This document shows, one piece after another, positions 11,855 through 24,017 of a stretch of DNA of 64,000 bases. The notes below the pieces were generated by a model. That model ran no database searches. It worked only from the letters and a program-made list of their open reading frames with translations, and was not told where the DNA came from. Numbering within the stretch: the first letter of the stretch is position 1; the number at the start of each line of letters is the position of its first letter. This DNA comes from Blumeriella jaapii (Eukaryota; Ascomycota; Leotiomycetes; Helotiales; Drepanopezizaceae). The stretch is from assembly GCA_009599575.1 (NCBI GenBank), contig VWND01000003.1:882001-946000 (forward strand). The letters are read 5' to 3'. Both the position numbers and the translations under genes were made by a program.

Positions 11855-13012
11855 ATGGCCGAAATATTCTCCAAACAAAACATCAATGGCGTCTTCATTC
11901 CCTCCGGCCTGCTGGTATTTGGGACGTTGATTGTGAAGAGCGAATGGGTGCCTTATGCCTTTATTCTGGCTGCGCTGCTGTCTGGCTACAAGTTGTTTAA
12001 TGGTCGTATGTCCTGGCCTCCCCCCTCCTGGCCCCTCTCCTCGTAGACTTTGAGAGTACGCGTAATGGCAGAATTAACTGGCTTCGTGTAGAAATCAAAC
12101 CCGTTTTGAAGCCCACGGAGTTCCAAGACTTCGAGTTGACAGAAAAGACCATCATCTCCCACAATGTCGCCATGTCAGTCCTGCGCCCGACGCTTCTCCC
12201 CTTCCTCAACGGAGCTTCTACTAACTAACACAACCAGCTACCGCTTCGCTCTTCCCACTGAAAAGTCCATCCTCGGCCTTCCCATCGGCCAGCACATCTC
12301 CATCGCCGCAACGCTCCAGCAGCCCGACGGCGCATCCAAGGAGATCGTGCGCTCCTACACGCCCATCTCCGGGGACCACCAGCCGGGCTTCTTCGATCTC
12401 CTCATCAAATCCTACCCAACAGGCAACATCTCCAAGTACATGGCATCGCTCGTCGTGGGTCAGACCATCAAGGTTAAAGGGCCGAAGGGCGCCATGGTCT
12501 ACACGCCCAACATGGTGCGCCACTTCGGCATGATCGCAGGTGGAACGGGCATCACGCCCATGCTGCAGATTATCCGCGCTGTGATTCGTGGTCGCCCCAC
12601 TGGTGACACCACGCAGATTGACCTGATCTTCGCAAATGTGAGCGTGGAGGATATTCTGCTGAAGGAGGACCTGGATCAACTAGCTAAGGAGGATGCGGGC
12701 TTCAACGTACATTATGTACTGAACAACCCACCGGAGAAGTGGGATGGTGGCGTAGGATTTGTTACGCCTGAGATGATGGCCGTAAGTTATTCTTGTCCAA
12801 GCGTCAGCATTTCAACGGAAATGCCCATCAACTTGCCCAGTCTCTAGACTAACGTGCAACAGAAATGGCTCCCCAAGCCAGCAAACGATGTCAAACTCCT
12901 GCTCTGCGGTCCCCCGCCCATGGTAGCCGCTATGAAGAAGAACGCCGTCGAGCTGGGCTTCGAGAAGGGCAAGCCAGTGTCGAAGTTGGAAGATCAAGTC
13001 TTTGCTTTCTAG
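11855..13012 (+). CDS. CBR1: NADH-cytochrome b5 reductase, ER/outer mitochondrial membrane
   Basis: Four exons: 11855-12005, 12092-12173, 12238-12781 and 12863-13012, giving 308 residues. The introns are 86, 64 and 81 nt, with CTAAC branch signals in the second and third. The enzyme passes electrons from NADH through FAD to cytochrome b5 for sterol and fatty-acid desaturation. An N-terminal anchor at about 11-47 ([16 protein letters not shown]...) is followed by the FAD-binding barrel with the signature RSYTPIS and the segment [10 protein letters not shown]. The NAD domain carries [11 protein letters not shown] and the C-terminal CGPPPMV, and the protein ends in the family-typical VFAF. Exon joins give ISHNVAIYRFALP and [13 protein letters not shown], both as expected. 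Length is normal. Confidence 0.96.
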
Positions 13013-15109
13013 ACAATATCACATTCAGATTTCCAGAGTGAAAAAGATATAAGGCTTGGGGCCGGGCAAGAGACGTCCGTAGAGGCAGGCTACAGTAACT
13101 TTTGCTCATACGAACTGGCGTGGAGGCTGAGGATGGTGGAGCGGAGTGGCTAGGCGTTGATACCAATGTCACGCTCGACTCGGCGGTTCTCCCGGGCGAA
13201 GACTAGGTATCTTTCTTCGTTGATACGTCTTTTCGTTTCTCCTCTACCAAGCGACATTGTTTCACAACCGAGTTCCAGCTGATGTCGTGGGCTTCAAAGA
13301 CAGCCAAGTAGACTCTTCTCTCATTGTGTTGCAGCTCTTCCCCGCTCCTCCCTTCTTCTTCCTACAAATACCGGCTCTCTGAACGACTGAAATGATAAAA
13401 TAAGCCCGCCTGAACGAGGCGTCGATTGTGTTTTTTGGTGGAGCCTTGGTGCGAAGCGATATGTGTACTTATCTTAGGAACATTCTACTGCGATCTGTTC
13501 TTACTCCTTTCTCCCCAGCAGCTGTCATATCGATACATATGCTCTGACTCTTTCCGTACCACTCCGAGGAAGGGCGGTGAAGTGCAGTCGAAGTGAATCG
13601 AGCCGAGCCGGGCTGAAAACTGAGGGGTTGATTCGTCTGAGCTGGCTGAAAACGGAGGGATGGTTGCCAACTGTGTGGAGGGGGGGGTTGTTGTATCATG
13701 TGTATCAAGGCCCGAGCAGATGGACAACAAAGGTGGGTAGTTAGTCGGGGCCTACGTGCAGTTCAGTCTACGGGAGATCTGTCTGTCTGTTGTTGTGTTT
13801 CACATGATTGTGACAGTGTTCCTTCCGCTCGTCGCAGCTACTCATGCAGTGCATTGGTCGAGAGCCAAATCAACGGACGGATGAAACGTCTCTGCGTCTC
13901 TAATCGATCGTCCAGTCACCCGCGACAGATGACCAAACTGGCAAACTGCCTTTTCCGCTTCTTCATTCCTTGCGGATAGTACGACCCTATCCCGGGCTTC
14001 CGGCCTGACCTGGGTCGGTACGGTAAAATAGGCTTTTGATTGCCAACTCTCGAAGAAGCCCGTCGTCTCTTCGGATCTCTTTTTGCCGGAAACAGACACA
14101 CAGAGAGAAGAGGCATGCACGTGAACGCCGTGCCGCGCCGCGCCGCACTGCTCTGCGCTGGCTGATGATGATCATCATGACAGTGATGATCTTCTCAAAA
14201 GCTTGTCCGCCTAGCTTGCTCTCCCTCAACATGCAACAAGAGAGAAGAGGCAGAGAAGCTGCGAAGCTAGCAAGCCACCCAAGGGTACCTACTTACCTAC
14301 TTACCCACCTAACTACAGACGCAAGCAAGTCCTTCCCGTCGCCGAATGTGGCGAAGACATGAATAGCAGACATGCAAGATCTGGTCTGTACTTACATACA
14401 TACATTCATACATACATACCACACCCTCTAATCCATTCTTGGCACGGCTTCACGCAGACATGTATGTAGGTGTGCACGTATGTAGAACTGCTGGCTGTAC
14501 TGTACAACATCAAGTTTTCGTCCCGTCTGCCTGCCGTGGCGGTGTGGCGATGTATGTATGTATGTATGTATACATACAGACAGACAGACAGACAGCAAGG
14601 CGAGCAAATGCGTCTTCGCCGGCACGTACTACGTCGCCTTCTTGTCGCTGGACTCGAGGGGGGGGGGGGGGGGGGGGGTAAATGGGATGGGTTTCCTAGC
14701 TCTTGCGCGCTACCCTCCGCATGGTACAACGTGCTGAATAAGCAGCTGGTTGATTAGGCCGGCTGTTAGTGAGAGTGGCTACTTACATGCTCGTCTAGTC
14801 GACACGGTAGCGCAGGCAAGCTGTCTAAGGGAGGGCCCGAAGGAGCATGGAAACAAAACACGCAGCGAGCGTAAGCGAGCGATAGATCGCCTCGCTCGCC
14901 CGCCCGCTCGCTTAAGCTCCCTTCTGGAAGAAAGGGGTGCACGGACGAGGAGTTCGCGCGCTCAGGAGTCTCCGGGATGGAACAAACAAGCATGCATTCT
15001 ATGGCCCCATCTAGTTTTGGTTGTTTCCCCCAGTAGTCGCGCATGAAAAAACATTCCCCACACGACAATACGGCACCGTCTTCTTCGTCGAGGAACAGAC
15101 CGCCCAGCT
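13013..15109. other. Intergenic, simple repeats only
   Basis: 2.1 kb between CBR1 and the dehydratase. The frames are short and show no family features. It contains CATA copies at 14393-14420, ATGT and GACA copies at 14552-14597, and a 21-G run at 14658-14678. Confidence 0.55.
14658..14678 (+). repeat. Poly-G run, 21 nt
   Basis: An uninterrupted G homopolymer flanked by GACTCGA and TAAATG. It is one of four runs of 17-26 G/C in the window (also 5879-5895, 36200-36217 and 45635-45660). Confidence 0.95.
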
Positions 15110-17261
15110 CTACCAGAGATCCGTCATGGCCCCCTCGGAGGCATTCCCGACCAGTCGCGCGTACTTCGCCAGGGCGCCGCGCGTGACGGTGACCTTGGGC
15201 GGCTTCCACGCCCTCAACCGCTCCGCCATCTCCTCGTCGCTCACGAACGGCATCTTGAGCTCGTTCGTCTCGGCGTCGATGTGGATGACATCATCATCCC
15301 GGATGACCGCGATCGGTCCGCCGGCCGCTGCCTCCGGCACGATGTGCCCGACAATGAATCCATGACTCGCGCCGGAGTATCGCCCGTCGGTGATGAGAGC
15401 GACGTTCGTGAGCTTGGCGCCCATCAGCCGCCGAAGCCTTGAGCTGCTCCGGCATTCCTGGCCCTCCCTTCGGGCCTTCGTATCTCACCACCAGCACGAG
15501 GTTCTCCTCGCGACCGATCTTGCCCTTCTCGAGCGCGGCGCTCAGCTCGCTCTCCTTGTTGAAGACGCGTGCTTTGCCCGTGAAGCGGATGCCTTCTTTG
15601 CCGGTGATCTTGGCCACGGCGCCACCGGGAGCGATGTTCCCGCGCAAGATTTCGAGATGACCGCTAGTCTTGATAGGATCATCGAGCGAGCGGATGATGT
15701 CTTGCCCCGGCGGGAGCGAAGGCCAGGCTTCCACGTTTTCCGCGAGCGTTTTTCCCGTCACCGTCGGGAGGCTTCCGTCGATCAGACCTCCGGCAATAAG
15801 AAGCTTGAGAACCGAAGGCGTGCCCCCGATATCGTACAAGTCCTCCATCGTGTACTTGCCACTTGGGGCTAGGTTCGCAATAAACGGGATCTTGTTTGAC
15901 ACGCGCTGGAAATCGTCCAGTGTCAAGTGGACATCTGCTGATCTCGCCATGGCGAGGCTGTGGAGGACGCTATTCGTGGAGCCGCCGATGGCCATGGTCA
16001 CCACTAGTGCGTTTTCAAACGACTCTTTGGTCAAGAGATCGCGGGGTCTGATGGACTTCTCCATACAGATCTTGATTGCGGATGCGATAGCAGCGCATTC
16101 CTTCATTTTGGCGGGGGAAGATGCAGGGCTGCTAGAAGATCCGGGAAGCGAGAGTCCGAGGGTCTCGATGATGACTGCCAGAGTGTTTGCAGTCTAAGAG
16201 AACATGACGAGTCAGTGGTCTGGCTAACATTGACTCGGTAAAGATTTAGACGAGGAGAAGGATGAGACACTGGAGAATGTGAGAGTCGGATTGCCCATTA
16301 CCTACATACATACCACCGCATGCTCCTGGTCCAGGGACGGCATTTTTTTCGATGTCTTTCATGATCTCATCCGGCGTAGCAGGCGACCCCTGCTCGGCCC
16401 AGTCCTTCAGGGTGCCAAAAAGATATGCACCCTGTGCCTCGTAGCAAGTGTTGATGTTGATGGGTTTTCGCAGGATCTTGCTGTACCCTCCCGCTTGGGT
16501 GCCGCCATACAAAATGACGGATGGTCGGTTGTGTCTAGCGAGTGCCATGACACATCCGGGCATGTTCTTGTCGCAACCTGGAATAGCAATGCAGGCGTCG
16601 TGATGTTGAGCGCAAGTGACCGTCTCGATGCTGTCCGCGATGATCTCGCGTGACTGAAGCGAGAAACGCATGCCTAGATCCGTAAATAAATACCAACCCG
16701 TGAACGAACGCAGAAACAATGCTTGCCTTCATTGCCCTGAGTGATACCATCTGACACCCCGATGGTGTTGTATTGCCACGCGAGAAAGCCCTCCTTTGCA
16801 ACTGCACTTTTGACGGCCTTCCCTAGATCAAAAACTTGGGAGGCTCCGTCAGCTCATGATAACAATAGCCTGTGGAGTCTACGTCAAAGCAGATAGACGT
16901 ACGATGTGTACTAGCAACATTTTAGCTCTTGATCCCCGAGAGGATCTCGACTTACGCACTTGCACGGGTTTCCCTCCCACCACACAGATGCAATTCCGAC
17001 GTGGGGACTGTTCTTCATGGACTTTTCATCAGGTACACCAGCTGCATACAACATCGCCTGCGCTCCAGGGTAGTCATGCTCGCGAGTGAGGAACGTCGAG
17101 TACTTATTCAAGACGGGTTGACCGTCCCGGACAGCATCATCAGGTAGACGAGGAAATTTTACATATAGACTTTCTCCATTGGTATCGACCTTGTGAGAAC
17201 GGTTACCGTTTGCTTGAGCCGGATCTTTCGGGCACATTGCCACAATTGCTTCGTCGAGCAA
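15110..17261 (-). CDS. ILV3: Dihydroxy-acid dehydratase (IlvD/Edd family), apparent frameshift
   Basis: Exons 17261-16960, 16910-16903 (8 nt), 16834-16727, 16673-16306 and 16193-15110, about 623 residues. The enzyme dehydrates 2,3-dihydroxy-isovalerate/methylvalerate to 2-oxo acids in valine, isoleucine and leucine synthesis. All three cluster-cysteine motifs are present: EGNPCN, PGCDKNMPG and GACGGMYTANT. Also seen are GMRFSLQSREIIADSIETV, MAIGGSTNSVLHSLA and ALITDGRYSGASHGFIVGH. The microexon makes NPCNTHLFDLGK. The third intron (16674-16726) is GC-AG. Near 15418-15430, between EQLKASAA and MGAKLTNVALIT, the frame shifts by +1 (one base too many or two too few); no intron fits. No obvious mitochondrial presequence is seen, so a cytosolic paralogue or a missing upstream exon is possible. 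Confidence 0.9.
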
Positions 17262-18500
17262 CTTGTGTTTGGCTATACTACCACGGTTGGCGTGGACCTG
17301 GAAGGCAACTAATATAACTAGAGAATTTTTGCTGTGTTAGCCGATCCCATGGCATGATTTTGACGGCGAACAATAACGGGAATTCATACTGCTGACTTCC
17401 AACTCCAGGAAGCACAAGTTGCGAGCTGACTATTGCCCGTTCATGGTCCACTCCGACGGTGAGATCCTGGTCGATTGGCTGATGTATCCGCGTTCACCTT
17501 ATCTGTAGGTCGTACAGTACTGCGCTTCGCATTGATTCTGCGAATCTGCTCTGGGTGTGTGTGCGGTGTACGGTCGGGATGCCAACCCAAATTGTGGGAC
17601 CAGGACGCATTGCCCCGAAGAATTGCCAAATTGTGGTTCATGTGAAAGGTCTGGGTCCTGATAGAAGTATACATCGTAATGCCGCAAAGATGCTATGGTG
17701 CGACTGCATCGTGTTGGAGATTCTCGGGCCATGGGTCGGACAGCGGCAGTCTGTTCTTGAGTGACCTCCATCCCTCTGGAGCGAACCTCGGCCGGCCATG
17801 ACTTGAGCTGGGATATTTTGAGTTTGATCGTTATCTCGGTGGCACCTGGTGCTGCCCAAAACACTGCTTTTTTCGAGTTGCTGCGTTGGATCTTCACATG
17901 TGTGGTGCAACGAGTATATCCATCTCGGAGGGAGTCCACCATCAGAGCCAAGTATGCCCATCAAGAATCAAGATACGGCCGGATCGTTTTAGAGAATAGC
18001 AGTGCAGATGTGACTGCTACTGTACATCCCCTATTATTCGACGACGGTTGCACCGGAATCCGTTCCCGTTGTGCGATTTGGTGAGGAGGAATGGCGCCAG
18101 CTTCCTAGCTTTTCATCGGATGAAGCGGTGCTGCCGCGAGATGTTGAAAAGGTGGAAGTTCCGGTCTACTTTGTGATCCAGCTTGTATACCTGGTCGGGG
18201 GAAGATTAGAACTAAGAGAGTAGGACAAACTTGTCGGTGGTAGCAACGTTCTCGCAACCCCAAGGGCTTGCACCAATGGCAGTTTGTAAACAATGACTGT
18301 GTAGGAATACCGCAAAGAAGATGGTACGTGGTATAGAGACCGAGAATGGGGCACAATTTGATGACCCAGAACCTGTTGCAATCTACAAGCGTTGATATCT
18401 AAAATGTGAATTCAGTTCAGCATGGCTCAGGTATTACATAGTCAACCCCCATCGAGTGTTGACTGTGAAGTATGGAACAGCTGCAATAAGCCTTTGGTCA
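17262..18500. other. Intergenic, no recognisable gene
   Basis: 1.2 kb between the dehydratase and the 2EXR gene. A 150-codon frame on the minus strand (17499-17951) and overlapping shorter ones show no family features or splice context I can support. Confidence 0.45.
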
Positions 18501-19230
18501 TCATAGATAGGGATTGTCGTCTCTGTGGGATTGTTAGCAAAAGCTGTAGCGCACGAAGCCTATAGGTAGGTAGGTAGCTAGCTACTCACCCAGCCTTCCA
18601 ACCCGGAATCAAAGCAGCGTTTTCGATGGCATCGATATCCTCCTTTCCAGTATCACGATTGACGAAACGAACACGGGGGCACACCCATCCCGGATCGATT
18701 TGTCTCTCCCTCTCGAAGTCCGTCTTGAGCATCCGCATGTTTCCTCCCCTCCATGACTGTAGGTCGCCCTCGTCTGTGTACAGATCCAGCCTCTTCAAGC
18801 GTTCCATGTCCTTGACGATCGACATGTTGAAATGCCCAAAGTAGCCCGCATCAGCAACATCGAGAGTCAAGCTTTCAATGCCCCTCTTCTCCGCCGCGCC
18901 GAAGTGCTCCAACATGTTATCGCTGCATCGCACCGTGTCCTGGCCAAGCGCCAGATACACGACGTTGGGCGCATGCGAGGTCTGGAAGTAGGCCTTGTAG
19001 GTCGAGAGAGCTTCGCAGCGTGATTCCCGACAGACGCTGAGGGTCGAGGGCCGCGGGGTCGTCGAGAGAAAAGCTTCCACGAAGCGCTTTGGTCCCCTCT
19101 TCAAGTTGTCGATGCCCTTCTTGCAGCTGAGGTCGACCATTCGAGGGTCATGGATGGCGAGAGCCCAGATTTTGAGGCGTAGTTCGCTCGGAAGGTCGGA
19201 AAATCGAGGGAATAGGGTCAAGCTGGTCAT
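18501..19230 (-). CDS. 2EXR domain-containing protein
   Basis: Exons 19230-18590 and 18522-18501, 220 residues. The 67-nt intron (18523-18589) has a textbook GTGAGT donor and GCTAACAATCCCACAG end, so the true C-terminus is GWKAGDDNPYL rather than the read-through stop. The N-terminal FPRFSDLPSELRLKIWALAIHDPRMV is the F-box-like 2EXR signature (LPxELRxxIW), followed by the typical STLSVCRESRCEAL. The family is greatly expanded in filamentous ascomycetes and its function is mostly unknown. The Arg-rich middle (MERLKRLDLY) fits family members. Confidence 0.85.
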
Positions 19231-22200
19231 GGTCGTGGTTCTCGCAGCCGTGCTGGTGAAGATCGTCGGAGCCGCAGTTCTCCTATCACCCTTTTTTTCC
19301 AGAGAGTCTACAGGGCGTCAGCAGATAGCAGGGCTTTGTTGTCGACGACGACGGCTCCAGCCAAGCACGGGCGTGCCCAGTGTCGTACTGTATGTACGTA
19401 CCTTTCTCTATATGTACGTACATCGATGTCAGAGTCGGGTAGACCAGAAACGAAGCTTGTGCAGACGTTTTGGCGAGGGCAGATATCCAACTGCCTAGGA
19501 CCTGTTCATTGTCAATACCGATCGAGTGCCTGGTGTTGATGCCGAAGTGTTCTACAGCACTGTGGGTGAATCTCGTGCCTCGTCCCCGGCCCTTGGGAGC
19601 TTCTGGTTGGCGAGTCGTTTCATCTGGGTCGCGTTGATCATCTTTTCACACCACCACTTGTTGTTCTGTCGAGTGTCGAGCACTGAGGTGGTTTGCCAGC
19701 CGAATGGTTTCTTGATTTCCAGGCTATGTGATGAGTGCTTCAGTCATGTACCGCAATCGTGTCAATGGCTCTCTTTCACGATGGCAGTTGGTATCATGAA
19801 CCACCGGACGGCGCGATGAAGACCGAAGTCGGCTCTGGCTCTCTGACACTGAATCCCTGTTTTTGTATTGTCTGATTGCGCCTTTCGTACTCTTGTTGTT
19901 CAAGCCGTTGATCTGTTGCTCTTCTACCGCTGCGTTGTTCAGATCTTGGGACTTGCAAGATGAAGCTGGTCGACTTTGGTGCATTTGACCTTACGCGCCG
20001 TCAGACACGATTCGGTCACGATAAAGTCGATCATGAGATAGTTCTCTCCTTGCTCGAGTGCACAAGGGGCGTTTGTTACAGATCCTGACCTCGTTTGGGC
20101 TCTCTCTTTTCGTACCGGCTCAGGGCTGTTCGATTGCTCGGCCTCTGAGAGCTGATACAGCGGTCAATGATTCAAGTGTTCGACCTCAATGCCATTTCAC
20201 CTGTCCGCAGTTACGAGCATTCTACGTTTCCTAGTGATCAAAAGCAATTGCGAGCAGCCATGGATCAATCGTTCTCATCTCCTTCCATCACTTGTGCAAT
20301 ATGGACTTCGAGTCAGACTAGGCAGATGAAAGTCAGAAGTGACAGCAAGCCCAGTCAGTACTGAACTGTAGGGAGTCAGCTATTGCCCTGATTCAACTCC
20401 TCTACTGGATTCACGGCTCCGTGGTCTGGCTGCATCTCATTTCTAGCGGTGAAGCCCAAGTGATTAATTTCCGACATCAGGGGTCTGGCTCTCTCTCCAT
20501 GGAGGACTAGAAGTCGTGCTCAGAACGCATTCATCTGGCCCATCAGCCTGGCCACGAGCCTTGGTGGAGTCTCCGACGGCTGGCACAATCGATCTTCGCC
20601 TCGATCAGCTCCTGTCATCAGCTTGCTATGTACTGTGCAGTACCATAACATGCCCATCATGTAGCTGTGAGGTTCGCGTCATCGACACAGCCAACGTTGA
20701 GATCAGCCCCTGCATAAGGCAAAGAGTCAACCGCGCCACTCTCTGCACACACCAGAATGTCTCAGAGAAACACTATTCCTGGTGAAAATCTGGCCGAGAT
20801 GAGTTGATCGCTTCTTGTGTCACTTCGGTCCGCAACAGCAAAGCGCACGCACCTCGTTTGTTCCTGTCGTATCGTCATCGATTGTTCCTCTCCTTCACCG
20901 TGCACAACCTGTTCCGAGCCTGGGAGGCGCTGACAAGAATCTCTAGAACTCGTCGATACCAGACTGCTTCGGTCTAGACTCAGAGGTACATGCTATGTAC
21001 TATACAGCATTGTATACACCCCACGTTTGAACTCCTCAGGGACACCGACAGGGCACTTCATGCACGTAATGTCGCTCCACAGGAATGTCATCTGCAATGC
21101 ATAACGCCTCTTGATTCATCGGTCCAGTTGGCTGAGGTTCAAGATCCTACCAAGAAACGCTTACTACACGTTGTGCGATCTGTCAAGTCGATTGAAAAAT
21201 CTTGAACATCCACGGCCCTAACTACTGCTGCCCATGCTAACTGTTGCCTCTAGTCCGACTACTCCTCACGAGCTCTTATATAACAACGATGTCGCCGCAG
21301 CTGACGCCTGACATTCATCCCTAGATCCGAGACATAGGCTCTTCCTGGCCCCTCGGCTATCCTTTCCAAGTCTGTGGACTCTGCCAAAGTACAGTACATC
21401 GTAGATTACGCACAAGGATGCGGGAAATCTGCAGCGCGGCAGGTTTGGCACCCGGTTGGTTGCTCTCCGACATGGGTCCATCTGAGGTTGAGCTTGTCTC
21501 CAGAACTTCTTCAGCTCTCGAAAGCGGCGGAGGAGACTTTGTCTGCGCCGAACACGGTGGGTCGATCAAGCAGGTGTAGGCGCTACGGCTCTTTGCTCCG
21601 TACATTTGAGTCATCATATTTTCTCTCAGGCCAAGTCAAGACATCCCTGAGGGTTCGATAAACCTAAATTTCCTAGCACAACTCCTGCTTTCGACTCCCA
21701 ATTTGCGAGGAAGCATCAACTTCTTCGATGAGCGCTTGACTAACTAGACACAGCTGATGATGATCACGTTCAATTTTGGAGTCGAGTCTACGTCTCAGAA
21801 AGAAAGTATGCCGCGAAACTCTACCCGTCGCCGTGACGCGGTTAAGCTTAAAATCAGATATGGGAATGTTTCTGCTGTCGCCCCTCGAGTTCATAACAGT
21901 GGTTAAGCAAATCAGATGGTTCCAGCAGAGCCCAAAGCGTCGTCTTTCCGCCATGAATCTGAAGTAGCTACCCAGTGCTGGTTACACAGGATGAGCAGCA
22001 AGACTTCGATCGATGTTCCGACCGTTTCTGCATCATATCCGTTGAACATCATACTTGAGTTCAATTACGGATAGATTCAGCGGCTAAGCAGCGTCAATGC
22101 AAGCAGGTGAATATACGGAAGCGCCAAAGGCTTCTTAAGATAAAGTATCGGTGTGGGAGAGACATCCGAGTGGAGATATGGAGCCCGCATGACAGGAGTG

Positions 22201-22733
22201 CCTGAAGAGCAACAGTCTGCCTTCATTGGCTTGGGCTTGCAAGTGACACAGTGCGCGGTAAGAGACTAATAGCGGACGTGTCTACTTCCTTCCCCGCAGG
22301 CATTGGTTATGCTATCATACACTATTTGACGTCCCGACGTACTTGCACGAAGGCTCATCGTGGGACATCTCATAGTTCATGGATTTGCTCTCATTTGTTA
22401 TTCCCACACCATGCAATTTACTATCACATTCGCAAGTCATGTCGATCTTGCATGCGATGTCCACATTCTTTTATCCCTAGCGGATCGTTCTGCATTGCCC
22501 AGCCATGGTTTTGAGAAAGTGGCTTATGATCCGGCTCCCCGGCCTAGTGTATTTGTTGGAATCTGCTTTATTGAAGAGACTATTCTGTTTCATGTCTGCA
22601 ATCCTTGTTCGCTTTCTGCTTTCTCTGTTCTTCAGCGGTGCTACAAAAGCTTTATTCCTCACCCCGGAAGTCCTGCGCGTTCTTTCGTCCAAGTCCTCTA
22701 TATCTTCTCTTCTTCACCAAACTGCTATCCTCA
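19231..22733. other. Intergenic, 3.5 kb without recognisable genes
   Basis: Only frames below 100 codons occur before the leader of the next gene, none with domains, signal peptides or convincing splice pairs. There is no strong repeat structure. It may hold regulatory or noncoding RNA sequence that cannot be recognised by eye. Confidence 0.4.
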
Positions 22734-24017
22734 ATGTCTTTTGACCTCACAATGCATACCGAAGGGCATTCACCCGTCGCTCGGAATCTTATGGATATCT
22801 CGAATCTTCTCAACCCGTGTCCTGCTTTACCTGTGTCCAAGATCGGAACAGTAATGGAGGAGGGCAAAGAAGATGGATGGGTGAACACAACGTTAGACAA
22901 ACAGCCTCGTCACTTCTCAGTAATTCAACCTATGGAAGTTGGTGGAGAGACTCATTGGTCTTACAGCCCACCTTGGCAATTTGATACACAACTGCCTCCT
23001 GTCAGGCTTTCTCCGGCGGCACACGAGTCCGCAGCAGATTTCTGGCCATCGCCCAACTCAAGCGCTTCAGAGATATCCGTGGTCGAGAATCTAGACAGGA
23101 ACAACCAGTGGACCATAGACTGTAGGCGGCCGAGCCTACATTCTCAAACGTTTCGGCGCACTCGTGATCGCCGCTCTGACTGCCGACGACGAACATCCGC
23201 AGGTCAAACCAAAGCCTATCCATCACCCGCCACCAGCTCTGCAGGGAGCCTGAGTGATGATGGTGCTTCCCAGAAGAATGCTCCGAAGAGAAAGAGGAAG
23301 TCGACAGGGACACATTCCAATCGCGCATACAGCCAGGAGCAAATGCACTGGCTGCAATACTTCCACGAGGACTGTGGACTAAGCTACTCGGACATGCATC
23401 CGCTGTGGGCTCGCCAGTTTCCTCACCCCGACGATGCTAGAGGGGACGGACAAAGCTTTTGCAGCCGTTCATACCGGAGCCACAAGGTCCCGAAAATCGA
23501 TGAGAATGGAGAACCGATCATCGATGAGGACGGCAAGCCTACCTGGAAACCCTGCAAAGTCAGAGAGAGAAAGACGAACGTTCATGATGACGTTCCGTTC
23601 AAGCTCGTCGAGAGGCATCCCGAGTGGGCCCTCTACTGGCCTTGGGTCAGTCAGGAGCACAAGGCCATCGCTCAAAAGATCCTTGATGGCAAGGATCTCG
23701 ACCCCGCGCAGATGAGTAAGTTCTTCAAAAGACGTCTTACCGTGACCAGCGAGAACACTTTGCTGACCCCATAATCAGGAAAAGAGAAGTACCGTCGAGC
23801 GATCCGCAAACTGGATGCCAAGATGCCGTGCAAGATCAAGGGGTGGTACTCGTCGCCGGCGCACCACGCCGAAGCCATGCGGCAGTTGCAGAGTTCTCAG
23901 CAAAGCAAGACTCCATCGACAGCAGCAAGCTCGCCGAGCTCTATCCAGTCTTCCGCGCCGTCAGACTGGACAGTCATCACGAAGTGGGTCCCGAAAGCCT
24001 CGCAGCACTGTCAATAA
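22734..24017 (+). CDS. Hypothetical fungal protein, probable nuclear/DNA-binding-like
   Basis: Exons 22734-23715 and 23779-24017, 406 residues. The 63-nt intron (GTAAGT...AATCAG) joins DPAQM to RKEKYRRAIRKLDAKMPCKIKGWYSS. I do not recognise a named family. The first 180 residues are Ser/Pro-rich. A basic patch (KNAPKRKRKSTG) looks like a nuclear localisation signal. It is followed by YSQEQMHWLQYFHEDCGLSYSDMHPLWARQFP, whose helical Trp-spaced pattern resembles Myb/SANT or homeodomain-like folds in fungal orphan regulators. An acidic DENGEPIIDEDGKPTW loop follows, and then a second helical region (LVERHPEWALYWPWVSQEHKAIAQKIL). The upstream in-frame extension to 22605 is hydrophobic and unlike the rest, so the start at 22734 (MSFDLTMHTEG) is preferred. 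Confidence 0.7.

Noticed and set aside
17499..17951. 150-codon minus-strand frame upstream of the dehydratase
   Set aside because: No motif recognised and no supporting splice sites; kept as spacer rather than a gene.
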